64,000 nt of DNA from Heliocybe sulcata (Eukaryota > Basidiomycota > Agaricomycetes > Gloeophyllales > Gloeophyllaceae). The first letter of the stretch is position 1, and each line of letters starts with the position of its first letter. The notes beneath the pieces are model-generated. The model was not told the DNA's origin. It did no database searches and worked only from the letters and a program-made list of their open reading frames with translations. The DNA lies in assembly GCA_004369045.1 (NCBI GenBank), contig ML213508.1:292532-356531 (forward strand), given 5' to 3'. The position numbers and the translations under genes were made by a program. Of the stretch, positions 49,496 through 60,132 are shown piece after piece.

Positions 49496-49951
49496 ATGGC
49501 CCAACGAGTCACCCTCCGCAAGCGCACGCCCTACAATACCACTTCCAACCGGCGGCGTGTGGTCAAGACCCCCGGTGGCAAGCTTGTCTACCATCACATC
49601 CGCAAGCTCGCGTCCTCGCCCAAGTGCGGTGACTGTGGAACTGCTCTCCCTGGTGTATGCATCATACGCCGTGTATTGTGAGTGGCCACGCTTATAAGCT
49701 GCATGTAGATCCCCGCTCTCCGCCCCCGCCAATATGCCACCATCTCCAAGCGCCAAAAGACCGTCAACCGGGCATATGGCGGGTCAAGATGCGGTGACTG
49801 CACTAAGCAACGGTACGTCGCAGCGTTTCTCTGCCACTTCTCTTACTAATGGTCGTGTTTTTACAGCATCCTCCGTGCATTCCTGGTCGAGGAGGCAAAG
49901 ATTGTCAAGCGGGTGATCAAGACCCAGCAGCAGGCGGCAAAGAGGAAGTAG
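49496..49951 (+). CDS. RPL34: 60S ribosomal protein eL34
   Basis: This is a basic large-subunit ribosomal protein. Exon 1 is MAQRVTLRKRTPYNTTSNRR, then RVVKTPGGKLVYHHIRKLAS and SPKCGDCGTALPG. Exon 2 is IPALRPRQYATISKRQKTVN and RAYGGSRCGDCTKQR. Exon 3 is ILRAFLVEEAKIVKRVIKTQ, ending QQAAKRK. The two CxxC pairs (CGDC at both places) form the zinc site of the family. Length is about 115 residues, as expected. The ATG sits just behind a leader-intron acceptor. Confidence 0.96.
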
Positions 49952-50571
49952 ACTACTTCCTAGCTTCCGAACGGAGACGAGGAGGGTCTGCTTTCGTTGT
50001 GCTATCACTATCTCCACTTTTATGGCGACTACTATGTGTCCATGTATTCTGGCAAAAATGTGACTGGTGATGTCGGTATGCGACATGTTTGCCCCGCAAG
50101 GAGGCACGCCCGAGTCATTGCGAGTGTGCGCTGTTGTTCCCTCTGGTCGGGCCTCTTCGTGCGGAAGTCTATCACCTATCTGCCCAAGGATACATCTTTA
50201 GCAGAGCAGAGCGCATATACAGCGCTTGTTGGTTGAATATGACCAGTTTGGTAGGTGACTTGCCTGTTCGGGTACGTGAATGCGTCTCGCCATCGGCTTG
50301 TCCTCTATCCTGTTTCCTCTTTGTCTGCAACGGAAACCACTTCTGTCCCTACTGTGCCTGTCGTTCAATGCTATGTCTGCGAGTCACTGAATAAGCGCTA
50401 AGCCCTGGGCAGTCTTACTGCATCTCGAATAGCCGCCAGTTGCATCCATAAACCCGCTTGCTATCCACGTGTTCTCTACATGATCATCATGGCTAATATG
50501 AGTCGCTCTACATAATAAGCAGACGGCTATGGGAAACGTACTAAGTCTCCCCTCGTGATGTTTACCTCAAT

Positions 50572-50760
50572 CCATTTAACTTCGTAAGTCGCAACTCTCG
50601 CTCAATCTCCATCAGCTTGTACATCTCCCATAGATCCACCTCATTCAGCTCATGTCGAACAGTCCAACAATTGATCCGGTACGCGATCTTTGCGGCTTGG
50701 AATAGAGAAGATGAGATACCAGCTCGAGTCCGAGCCCAAGTAGTACACTGGAACCTCTGC
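50572..50760 (-). other. Possible 3' exon of an unidentified protein
   Basis: The minus strand is open and reads GISSSLFQAAKIAYRINCWT, VRHELNEVDLWEMYKLMEIE and RELRLTKLNGLR, then stop at 50572. The charged, helix-like pattern looks more protein-like than chance. However, a second frame across the same DNA is also open and no upstream exons could be joined with confidence. No family was recognised. Confidence 0.25.
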
Positions 50761-51275
50761 CCGGTGAGACCTCGCGTCGAATTATAGACGCTTATTTCAC
50801 CGCTTGACTGCAGCGAAGAACTCGACCTTGTTCATTCGAGCTAAAGATGCGCGTGAAATCGCACAAGAACAGGCATCGCCGTGTGTAAATCGCGGTTCAG
50901 GCAACGGGTCCTTCTGGCTTCCATTTCCGGAACAAACGATTGTGCCTCTTGATGCAGTCCGCGCAGGCATGCCTTTTGCCCTCAAAAGGCGCTCCCCTTC
51001 TGCACTTTGCGACCGCTCCCGTTCGGCTCCGCCTGGTGCGCTCAAAGACGAGTCAGCGTAACTGCCAGTGCGTAAAACACCTCAGGAATACAAGACACAA
51101 TCTCCTGCGAACGGTAACGGAGATAGCTCTGTCATGCTTGCCCAGGAACACCGAGGAGCTCCTCTCACGCAAGGAGGCGAGGAACGCTTCCCGACCTTTC
51201 AGATGCCCAAGATTGGAACGTATTGTGTTCATCAGAATGCTATAATGGGGGCGGACGAGCCCCGTTGTCGCACCA

Positions 51276-51283
51276 CTATAAAG
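51276..51283 (+). promoter_or_regulatory. TATA box of the CFEM gene
   Basis: CTATAAAG lies about 135 bases before the ATG at 51418. The sequence after it is pyrimidine-rich, as is usual for strongly expressed fungal genes. Confidence 0.55.
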
Positions 51284-51417
51284 TCTTCCATTGTCTGACT
51301 GTCTGCTGCTCACACCTCTCTCGGGTTTCATTACCTCTCACTGCACTGTCCGCTTTCTTCGCCTTCCAGGCCACTGCAGTTACCTATAGCTATCTATCAA
51401 TACCCTAAGTTATCATC

Positions 51418-52071
51418 ATGCGCTGCACATTCGCACTCGTCGCCCTCTCCTACGTCTTCGCGGTCGCGTCCGCCTCGCGTGTCGCGCTCTTCGCCCGCCA
51501 GTCATTGCCCAGTAAGTCTCTAGTATCGTTTTCAGCAACGTCCCCTCATTATTCATCTTCCAGGCTGCGCAACGAGCTGCCTGCTGAACGCCAACACGGG
51601 CAGCTGCTCGCAGAACGACGACGTCTGCCTTTGCAACTCGCAGGCCTTCATCAGCAGCACCACGACCTGCATTGAGCAGTCGTGCCAGGGCAACGACCTC
51701 ACCAACGCCGAGTCCGCCGCCCAGCAATTGTGTGCCGCTGTTGTGAGTTGTGGGCTCCCTTGCTTTACCCGTATCAGACGGTCTGATTGGAACTATTCTA
51801 CCGGAAATTTAGGGTGTGACGCTCAGTGCGGCCTCCGCGACGCCCTCGGCGACTGCCCCTGCTAGCTCTGGTTCAGGCTCATCCTCAGCCTCTGCCACTA
51901 CTTCTGCACATGATTCCTCCGCTTCGTAAGCTGCATTCCCGAATTGTCTCGGAAGACCTTACTCACAGCCCTTGTTGTAGGCAAACTGGCACCACCAGTG
52001 GCGCCATGACGCATAGTGTGAACATGGTAGCTGGTCTCGCCGCCGTCGGCCTTGCCGCCCTGGCACTCTAA
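51418..52071 (+). CDS. Secreted CFEM-domain protein, probably GPI-anchored
   Basis: The ATG at 51418 begins a signal peptide (MRCTFALVALSYVFAVASA, cleavage near residue 20). After an intron the CFEM domain follows: CATSCLLNANTGSCSQNDD, VCLCNSQAFISSTTTCIEQ and SCQGNDLTNAESAAQQLCAA. Eight cysteines in the family spacing are visible. A Ser/Ala-rich linker (SSGSGSSSASATTSAHDSSA) leads to a C-terminal hydrophobic tail (VNMVAGLAAVGLAALAL), the usual GPI-attachment signal. CFEM proteins of fungi sit at the cell surface; some take up haem iron or act in host contact. Four exons; about 165 residues. Confidence 0.9.
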
Positions 52072-52770
52072 AATACCCCTATACCACCTTACCTCTCGAC
52101 CCGATGCCTGAGGGAGACATTGGCTGGTTCGTTCATATCCCTCGCCTTACGCGTTGCGCCTGCTCTCTCTTGGCTATTTATTTTATTCGTCTTGTGATAT
52201 ATTACCTGGAATACATACTGTATAAACTGTCCTTGGTCTGGTTCACTGAAAACATGCAAACTCGAATATCGCCCATTGGATAGACTGGAATCCACTGTCG
52301 ATTGAATGATATCCCGATGCATCTCATTCACACTATGTCGATTTGTCGATGATCTTCGCTGATATCATGATTCTGATGAGCTACTCAGAATACCGTCCCT
52401 GCGGTGTCATGGAACGGATGTAAATCATGATTATGATCCAGATGGCGTTCCGGTCTCTCGAACGAGATTATTACTCACCTCCTTCAGACTGTGGAATGCA
52501 CAGACTGTTGTGAACAAAGATGCCGCCTAGGATCAGACCGCTGTGCAAGCTTCAAGAGCCAGAGTATCTGGCGCCACTGCGGTCAATCCAGGGTCTATCC
52601 TGTGCCTGGGTATCTCTTCAGAACATCCGCCGAAAGCTCGATGCCGTAGGCTCCGACAAACTTTGCAGGCGCCGGACCTCCCGAGGAAAATCAAATATTA
52701 ATATCCAAGAACCATTATTGATATTGTCCACCAGACCAGCATTACAGCCATGGGAGTGCGACTGCAAGGC
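52072..52770. other. Intergenic, nothing recognised
   Basis: This is the 3' flank of the CFEM gene followed by the convergent 3' flank of the PBDC1 gene. An open frame at 52520-52933 overlaps the PBDC1 end on the other strand and is probably chance. Confidence 0.5.
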
Positions 52771-53703
52771 CTACGTGGTCTTCTTTTTCTTCTTCGCGGC
52801 CTCCTTCTCGAGCCGCTCCTTCTCTTTCTCCTTGGCCGCCTCTTCCTTCGCGATCTCGTGCGCGCGATCGTTCAGGCCCAGCCTGTTTCTGCAGATCTGT
52901 AACAACGAACATTGTTCAGTAGGAATGAGCTAAGCAGCGGTAGTAGAAAATACTTACCTCGTACGCGTAGAACTGTATTCTCGTGACTGCAAGAGCTCCG
53001 TCAGCTGGGTCATCATCCGGATTGAGACGACGAGGCTTACCGAAGATCGTATTAAGCTCTGCGTATTCCTCCCTTGCATCCGTCCGTATTAGCGAACCGA
53101 AGTTGTAGTCCTTGACCTTTTTCTCGTACCTATCACATCATTTACTTAGCCCTACATTGCGGACTGGGCTTAGGGAAACTCACGCTTCAATGAACTTCCT
53201 CCACCTCTCCTTCCCCTCCTTGCTCTTCATCCACTCCTCGTCAATCTTGGTGATCTTCTCGTGCGGTTCCTGCGCGAGCTCCGGGAAGTCCTTCATGACA
53301 TGGTCGAAGATTTCGTCGTCAAGCCTGCAGGTATTCAGTCTCATCTACTACGGAAAGGTCTTGTAAGCGCACTTGGTTAACTTGAGCTGTCGGGGAGGAA
53401 TTTTCTCAAGCAGATTCCAGTACGTCTAGGTAACGCAGACGAGCACCGAAAGTCCCGGTATACACTTCAGCAAATACAACAACACTTTGGACTTCATGTA
53501 CTCACTTGCGCATGCTCAACTGCCTTCACAGCGAACCTCAATAAATCCCGCTACACGTTCATCACTCTTCTTCGACGCGATGCGAGCCGGACTCACTGTT
53601 TTTCAATCTGTAGAGCATTTTAGATGTCGTTTTCCCCAGTAAGTTGGAAACCTACCTCGACCAAATTCTGCGCATTGTTTGGGTCAAACTTCTGAGTAGC
53701 CAT
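52771..53703 (-). CDS. PBDC1-like protein
   Basis: PBDC1 (CXorf26) is a small conserved eukaryotic protein of unclear role, named after a domain resembling polysaccharide biosynthesis proteins. The start at 53703 gives MATQKFDPNNAQNLVE. After small exons come RFAVKAVEHAQTYWNLLEKI and PPRQLKLTK, then LDDEIFDHVMKDFPELAQEP and WMKSKEGKERWRKFIEAYEK. VKDYNFGSLIRTDAREEYAE and LNTIFG follow. The conserved end of the domain is RIQFYAYEICRNRLGLND. The tail is highly charged (KEKERLEKEAAKKKKKTT). The blocks FAVKAVEHA..Y, W..F, Y..V.D(Y/F)N(F/Y)G(S/T)L and RIQF.A.EI.RNR are diagnostic. A long (about 45-base) insert sits between NTIFG and RIQF. At least six exons. Confidence 0.85.
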
Positions 53704-54003
53704 ATCGAACGAGTGTTAGCAAGGGAAAGAAACGGATACGCAGACAGGGTCAAGTGTATGATGTGGCGACCGGATACTTCACACAAGGGAAACGAAATCT
53801 CTGCGGTTACCCGTACCTGCCAGCAGACCGACGGTGTCCATATGATCGACGGAAGAATCAAGCAGTTGACCCGGCAACACGGGTCGGAGGTGCCTGGGCA
53901 ATACTTCGGTCTTGCTGTGAGAGGGTATTGTGCCACGGCACCAATTATAATAGTCCAATTACTAGCATAATTATCTACGCCAGAGTCCCATATGCAGCCG
54001 CAG
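53704..54003. other. Short intergenic, nothing recognised
   Basis: PBDC1 upstream side and GT69 3' flank. No gene was recognised. Confidence 0.45.
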
Positions 54004-55999
54004 CTACAAATCTATCCTGAGGTCCCGATGATGCTTTACTTCGACCGCCTCTGTCCTCGTCGACCGGTTCGTTCGTCTCTCCCAGATGGGGTCCACGTCG
54101 GGACCGTCGAGGTCGCCTGCACCGTCCCAACCCCAGCACCACACTGTCGTTCGAAGGCTGTCAGTACTGCACCATGCTAACCTGCGATGTGAGCACGCAC
54201 CGTATTCGGGACCGGGCACAAAGTCCACTGGTTCGCCCTCTTCCTCCACAAACAATCGGTCGTGGGGACCGAACCACGACCGGTCCTGTGGGTCCGTACG
54301 AGGATCGTCCGGCAAGCCACCAAGGCGAACGTATCCCCGAATCGACGTCAAATTACGTCGCGCCGGGTGGATGATATCAAACACTCTCTATCAAGCATCC
54401 TCAAAATCAGCGAATGCCGCATGTCAAGGAGACAGTGCGAGACGTACACTGTCATACGCCAACTTGACCCTTGGCACCATCATAATCCGTCCAAAGCCCG
54501 CGTCCCAGTAGTCGTTGCAGATCAGACTGCACTCACTGGCCGAGCACTCTCCCTCCGTAATCCTCGCCATGCGGAACTTTACGTGCGGTGGCGAATAAAA
54601 CGGCTCTGGATCCAAGATGGCGATACCGTTCCAGCACGACTGCACTTGAATCGGCAAATGACGTTGGAACCGGTCGGAGGACACTGGCTGGTGAAAGACG
54701 TTCTCGAATGGTGCGTTCTCAAGGGCGGTGCCGTTAATGTCGCGCGCGACCCAGTTGTCGTAGAAGACGGGGGCTCCCTGTCGACATAGCATGTTAAGAC
54801 GGCTAGGCATAAAGGCTGCGAGGACGTACGATTTCGTCGTGGTACATATAATCGGCTGCACATGTGATACCAGCGTTGTTCCGTCGGCTCTGCCAGATGA
54901 GCTCGAGGAGATCATCCACACAGGGCAGAATGTCGTTCATGAAAATAATACTGTCAAACACCTCGTTGTGCGCGTCCCGTAGCTCGTACAGCGGGCCAAA
55001 CGCGGCATTCCGGACCTCCGCAAGGTACTCGATACGATGGTTGAACGCGCCTCGGGTACGCATCGACGTCCGGATCGTCACGCGCATGCCGACGCTCCGG
55101 GTGAGCGCATCGAATATCCGAAGGAGAGCCTTTGTCTGGTCCGACGAGCCGTTCTCGTAGATCGACACGTAGACATTATGGTATCCCAGTATGGCAGCGA
55201 CACGAAAGAGCGCGGCGAACAGGTCCGGTATGATATCAAACGAGTTGTACAAGTTGATGGCAAAGAAGTACTTGTGCGAGTCCCCAGACAGGTCGCGGCG
55301 CACGTTTTGAATGTTCAGCGGCATCGCGTCTTCTTGCAGCGGCGAGAACCCGAGCCCGCCGAGCCAGGAGGACCGCGAGGGTGCGTCGTACCCGATGAGT
55401 GTGGCGTAGCGATCACGCGCCTGCGAGGCGTAGAGCGGCTGGGAGTGCCGCGTGCATTCTTTTGTGTAGTGTGGGGAGAGGGAGGTGAGGAGGTCGAGCA
55501 CACGCGCGCGCTGCTCGATGCTGGGGAGGGCGACGGTGTGTCGGCTTGAGTGGGATTGTAGGGAGGGGCCAGCGGTGCCTCGCCATGTTGACGTGGATGA
55601 CTGTGGATGACATTGTCAGAACGAAGGACAAATAGACGTAAAGACCGAAAGGGAGGAGCATTAATTGCAAAAGCCTCGCATGCCGTACGCAAAGGAGGCT
55701 AAGCGGCGTCTGCTGCACATCAACAGTGGCGTAGCCCCTTGGATACAGACATCTGTATCCTTCCCCCACGCTCCGCCCTCCCTGCAATAGAGTTCCCGGA
55801 CACGAACACGCTCGCCCGAGACCGACACCTCTCCTGGCAAACAGAACATAGCACTCACATTCCACGATACGGACCGAGGCAGTAATAGACCGCACATCAA
55901 GCCAATTAGGATGGCCAATGGTGTCGGTATTCGTTTGAGCTGGTCCATTATTGAGTTCGACATATTATTGCGTGCCTTGCTGGCCTTCGGGGAGTGCAT
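54004..55999 (-). CDS. GT69 glycosyltransferase (CAP59/CMT1 family)
   Basis: Members of this family are Golgi alpha-1,3-mannosyltransferases; Cryptococcus CAP59 is needed for capsule export or synthesis. The ATG at 55999 opens MHSPKASKARNNMSNSIMDQ, then an anchor helix (TPLAILIGLMCGLLLPRSV). A long intron (about 255 bases) is followed by a stem exon with LPSIEQRARVLDLLTSLSPH. The catalytic part reads YFFAINLYNSFDIIPDLFAA, NVYVSIYENGSSDQTKALLR, IIFMNDILPCVDDLLELIWQ and ITCAADYMYHDEI. A second exon gives FYDNWVARDINGTALENAPF and VQSCWNGIAILDPEPF, then CNDYWDAGFGRIMMVPRVKL. A last exon begins RVFDIIHPARRNL. The final residues before the stop at 54004 look atypical, so the C-terminal end is uncertain. 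Divergent from the neighbouring SGNH-like gene. Confidence 0.85.
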
Positions 56000-56364
56000 C
56001 TTATCCGACACGTCTTAACCAGTGTTTCCGACGCTCCCAAAGCAAAGTACGTTCAGAGACGACTGGAGCCGGCAGGCCAGCAATCCCTTAGTGCAGATAT
56101 TATGAGTCCTATGAGCCGTTCATATAAGACAGGGTACCAAGCGATCAGAATCCTGAACGTCGGTGAAAGACATTTCGGGTAAAGAGAAAAGGGGTAATTT
56201 ACACTTTCCCACCTCTCTTGGATGCCCGCCACATCCACCTCAGCCTAGTTCGCCAGCGGTGGTTTACTCGACGGCGCCCACCACGATCGCAACGACGTTC
56301 ACCTGAATATATGCAGCGACGCCCTGGTGGGAAGTTGCAGGCATTCCAGCGTCCTCTGACCGGC
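56000..56364. promoter_or_regulatory. Shared divergent upstream region, GT69 / capsule-associated protein
   Basis: About 312-365 bases separate the two start codons (depending on whether the right gene starts at 56311 or 56365). It must contain both promoters. Confidence 0.5.
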
Positions 56365-58659
56365 ATGGCCTCCGACTCTCACTCCGAGAAGACCTCACGT
56401 TTGAGCAGGAAGAGCTTCGGTGTCACCAACCGTATCTGGCTCATTGTATCGCTCTTTCTGTTTATCATACTATTCACTCGCTTAATACAACCCTCGTCCT
56501 CGAGTAATGGGCCCAAGGTCGACTTCGCGAATCTCAAGCCGAAGAACTACCTGAATGCCTCGGGAGCGGATGAGCCCAACCCATTCGAATTCTGCCCCAT
56601 ATATGGGCGCGGCGACGAGCTATCGACGAAGTATGGGCCGGTTACGCTGGCCAAGACGCGTCTGCATCTGGGGTCTGGCGCGCGCATACAGCGCGTTATC
56701 CGGAGAGCTATGACTGGCCAGCCTTTGACTGTCAGTGTGATCGGAGGATCTGGTGAGTCTTCAAGGCAGCTTAGACAAATGTTTTTCGTTCGTCCTATTT
56801 CCACGAACCTGCATCTGGTCTTTACTCGAGGAGGCTATTGAAATGCGGTTCCGCGCAGTCTCGTTAGGCAGGAGAGTCGTGTTTTACGACTTTGGGCGCC
56901 AATTTCTACAAGAGGGCGTACGTTTGTCGCAATGGGTGTTGGGCTATGCACTCGTAATGTGGCCCGTCGCTGAAGGGCCCCTAACGAGTCACCACTGCGA
57001 GCAAGAATGTCTTCTACTACTTCGTGTCGGATAGGCTATAGCTGATCGACGCCTGTTCGACCTGACGTTGGTTTAGCCAGCTCTGGAGTGTTACATTCTG
57101 CCTACCAATTGGTTCTAGCACCTTTCGGTCGCCTATGCCACTTTGGGTCATTAGTCCGCCTGGCTACCACATTGGGATATCATGGTTACTTGTTATGCAC
57201 AATTTTATCTCCTTATGCTGCACAAGCGATAGTATGAACTGACATCCTTGTCCTAGTATCCGCATGTCATGGAGCGGGCGACGACCCATTAGCACCGCGC
57301 TGCTACCCATCCCGCTTCTTCCAATGGTGGAACAGCATATTCCCCCACCCCGCGTCCGAACTCACAAACGGCGCCATGCGGCGGACGAATTCGGACTACT
57401 TTGGATTTTGCAATGGCCACCACATACCGGACAATGTCGACCTGATCATCGTCGAACTTGACGCCGATGATGCTGCGTACGTCTCTGTCAACTCTAAAAT
57501 GACAGTTTGTTCTGACAGTTGCACGGCAGCTCCGAACAAGCATTCGAGAACTTCGAGCTACTCATCCGCTCAATATTGATGCGACCTGATCAACCTGCAG
57601 TTATCATGCTGGGACACTTCAGCCCTCAGACTCACGATACGTACGCCTTTGCGGGCCCTGATCACTGGCACAACATCGTCTCCCAATTCTACGACGTTCC
57701 GCACATCAGGTCGGGTTGACTCTGCCTCAGGAGAGAGCTTAGCTGATCTCCATTGCAACAGCACGAAACCCATATTATACCCAGACTATATCTCCGATCC
57801 CACTTCCATCCAGAAGTACTATGCCGACCCAGTCCTGGCCAATCCGAGCGGGCACGAGATCCTTGCTGACGTCCTCATTGCCTACTTGCAGACACAGATC
57901 TGTAGTGCTTACAATGCCGGTACAGGGCGCACTGTCGACATCCTGCCCATGCTTAGCGGGGACGCTCCCAAGCAGCCTACAGACGCGCGCGGCTTGTTTG
58001 GTGGAATTGGCCAGCGCAAGGGCGCCGCTGCAGGCGCGGACAGCGGGGGAAGCGCGGTTGACCTCGACGTGAGCAACGCGGTGTACGCACAGATGCGTGT
58101 TCCACCTGCACGGGTCAACACCCGCACGAAGGATGTTCGTCCCTTCGAGGAGGTCGCACCCTACTGTGTCTCAGCGAACGACCTCATTAATCCTCTGCCG
58201 CCTTCGCTGTTCTACGGCTCGGGATGGCACGCGCATCAACCCGCTACAGGGTCAAACTCGCTGCAGTCAAGCGCGCACTATTGGTTCTCCACCTTGCCGA
58301 CGAGCAAGATTAGGATACCGATGAAGATTGGTGCGGGCGATATTGGGATTTATTACCTGAGGGAGCCCAGAAGCGCTGTCGGGCAGGAGGGGAGTGGGGT
58401 GGAATGTTGGGTGGATGATAATTATCCGGGTGCAAGGAAGATTTTCAATGCCGCGGATATTGGTGAAGCTACTCCGACGTAAGTGCATCGCTATCGTTGA
58501 TGGCTGCTAGGATACTTACGGGTTTTCTATGTCATATGAAGGTTGGAGATAATCGATCACTTTGTGACGCGCGGATCGCACTTTGTGGAGTGCCAGCTTC
58601 TTGGAGAGGAAGGGCAGAGTGTGCCTGCGTTCAAAATTATGGGCGTCTTCTCATCGTGA
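56365..58659 (+). CDS. Capsule-associated (CAP64-like) SGNH-fold protein
   Basis: The start at 56365 (MASDSHSEKTSRLSRKSFG; an in-frame ATG at 56311 is possible) leads to one membrane anchor, IWLIVSLFLFIILFTRLI, making a type II Golgi or surface protein. The lumenal part begins NPFEFCPIYGRGDELSTKYG and LTVSVIGGSVSACHGAGDD, where GGS resembles the SGNH/GDSL serine block. It continues RFFQWWNSIFPHPASELTNG, DNVDLIIVELDADDA and PAVIMLGHFSPQTHDTYAFA. NPSGHEILADVLIAYLQTQ could supply the His block. The second half (VNTRTKDVRPFEEVAPYCVS, VECWVDDNYPGARKIFNAAD, LEIIDHFVTRGSHFVECQLL) is conserved in fungal proteins usually annotated as capsular associated protein. One intron (56752-57257) is about 506 bases. 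An O-acetyl or esterase-type activity is inferred, not shown. Confidence 0.72.
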
Positions 58660-58788
58660 CGGGGCGGTACACTATACTCCGTTGATTCAGATTGTTCATA
58701 ATAGACCATCGTTTTGCAAGGTGGAATGTATTATATGTTTATATGGCGTGTCGTATCCGATTATAATTATGGGTTTCAAGAGGGGATC

Positions 58789-59942
58789 TTAGTCCGACTT
58801 TGGTTTCTTGACCCAAAACAGATAATTACACGCTGTAGCAGCGCCAAACGCACTCCCCATCCTGGGAGCGAGCGTCCATGCGCCCTTCCAGGGTAGATAC
58901 ACCATGCCGCGTGCCTCCGCCTCCGTCCGCGCGGGCAGGCCGTGTTCGTAGGTGCGCGTGATCCAGGTTCGCTTGCTAGATGGCGACCGGTACTTATGAA
59001 AGAATTCCACGAGCTCGGAAGAGTTGACGTATTTCGAGTAGCTGTGAGTTCCGACTGTGACTTTACGGAGTATATGTTCCGCTGCGAGGATGGTTAGGGC
59101 GTAAGAGAGCGGGGTTCGAGCGATTGTGGAGAGGAAAAGGTGGCCACCTGGCTAACAAGCAATTCGTGGAGTTGGCTTAGCGGAAACAGAGGTGAGTTAT
59201 GGTTCAGACATACCTTGAGCAGCTCGGCACAGGAGGAGAGGAAACCTGCGGGATTGTCGACGTGCTCGAGTACTTCCATTGAGCATACGACGTCGAAGCG
59301 CTGCACGCCTTGAAGGAGGTCTTCAGCTGATGTGTACTGGTAAGTTAGGGATCCTGAGCTCCCTGGCGGTGGCGATGAGAGACGGGGATCGGCAGCAGCG
59401 TGTAGGGATGCAATGCTGATGTTGGATTCGGAGGCATCAATACCTAATGTGCGGCCACCTAGACGCGCCAGGCTCTAGTATTCATAATGCCGTCAGCTGG
59501 GAACCCATGAGATGTTGGCATACGTACCTCCGAGAGCAATCCGCCTCCACATCCTACATCCACAACGTCCAGTCCCTTCAGCAGATTTGCGCCCTGCTGC
59601 ATGTCTACAGCAGCCTCTTCTCCCTGCTCCTCCCTAGCGATCTCGAGCATCTTCTCTCGGATGAACTGCATCCGAATCGGGTTCATCTTGTGGAGAAAGG
59701 AGAATTCGCCGTGTTCGTCCCACCATTGCTGCGAGAGTCGGGAGAAAAAGCCGATCTCGTCTGCGTTGACACTGGATATCCCGGAGTTGGATTCATGTAT
59801 GGCGCGAGAGGGTGTACCGGGAGTAAGGGAGGGGAGACGACGCTTCAAGGCATGTCGGATACCTTGTCGACCTAAGTTCGACCTGGATTGTTCAGCGTGA
59901 ACGCTCTGGTTAACGGCAGCATTGGACGCACCCGTAGCTCAT
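58789..59942 (-). CDS. COQ3: Ubiquinone biosynthesis O-methyltransferase, mitochondrial
   Basis: Coq3 performs both O-methylations of the coenzyme Q ring at the inner mitochondrial membrane. The start at 59942 gives MSYG; a 49-base intron keeps the frame into SNLGRQGIRHALKRRLPSLT, a basic targeting region. Then come SVNADEIGFFSRLSQQWWDE and SFLHKMNPIRMQFIREKM. The SAM-binding glycine loop is VVDVGCGGGLLSE, followed by LARLGGRTLGIDASESNI, RFDVVCSMEVLEHVDNPAGF and LFLSTIARTPLSYALTILAA. The C-terminus ATACNYLFWVKKPKSD ends at 58789. DxGCGGG, the acidic D after strand 2 and the EVLEH block are all present. Length near 320 residues is normal. Converges with the capsule-associated gene, and is head-to-head with TOF1. 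Confidence 0.93.
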
Positions 59943-60132
59943 GCCTTAGTCTTGTAGTGTTCAAGATGCCGTACTAAAGCGCCAGAGTCAATGGGTGAAT
60001 ACGTGCTTCACGGTGGTCGTCGATGCAAGAGCTCTCAAGTCACTGTCACGCGTGACTGGTCGTGTAAATACAGCCACAGACGCGTCGAACCACAACACGC
60101 GTACTGGTCACTTTGTGCTTCCATTGCCCAAC
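59943..60132. promoter_or_regulatory. Shared divergent upstream region, COQ3 / TOF1
   Basis: Only about 190 bases separate the two ATGs. No TATA box was recognised. Confidence 0.5.

Larger units (their letters stand above)
49952..51417. other. Intergenic; one unidentified exon-like frame
   Basis: Mostly unassigned. A possible minus-strand exon lies at 50572-50760 (listed separately), and the promoter of the CFEM gene lies at the right end. Confidence 0.45.

Noticed and set aside
59995-60132. In-frame N-terminal extension of TOF1
   Set aside because: The residues are atypical and the Timeless homology starts right after the ATG at 60133; the stretch is more likely leader.
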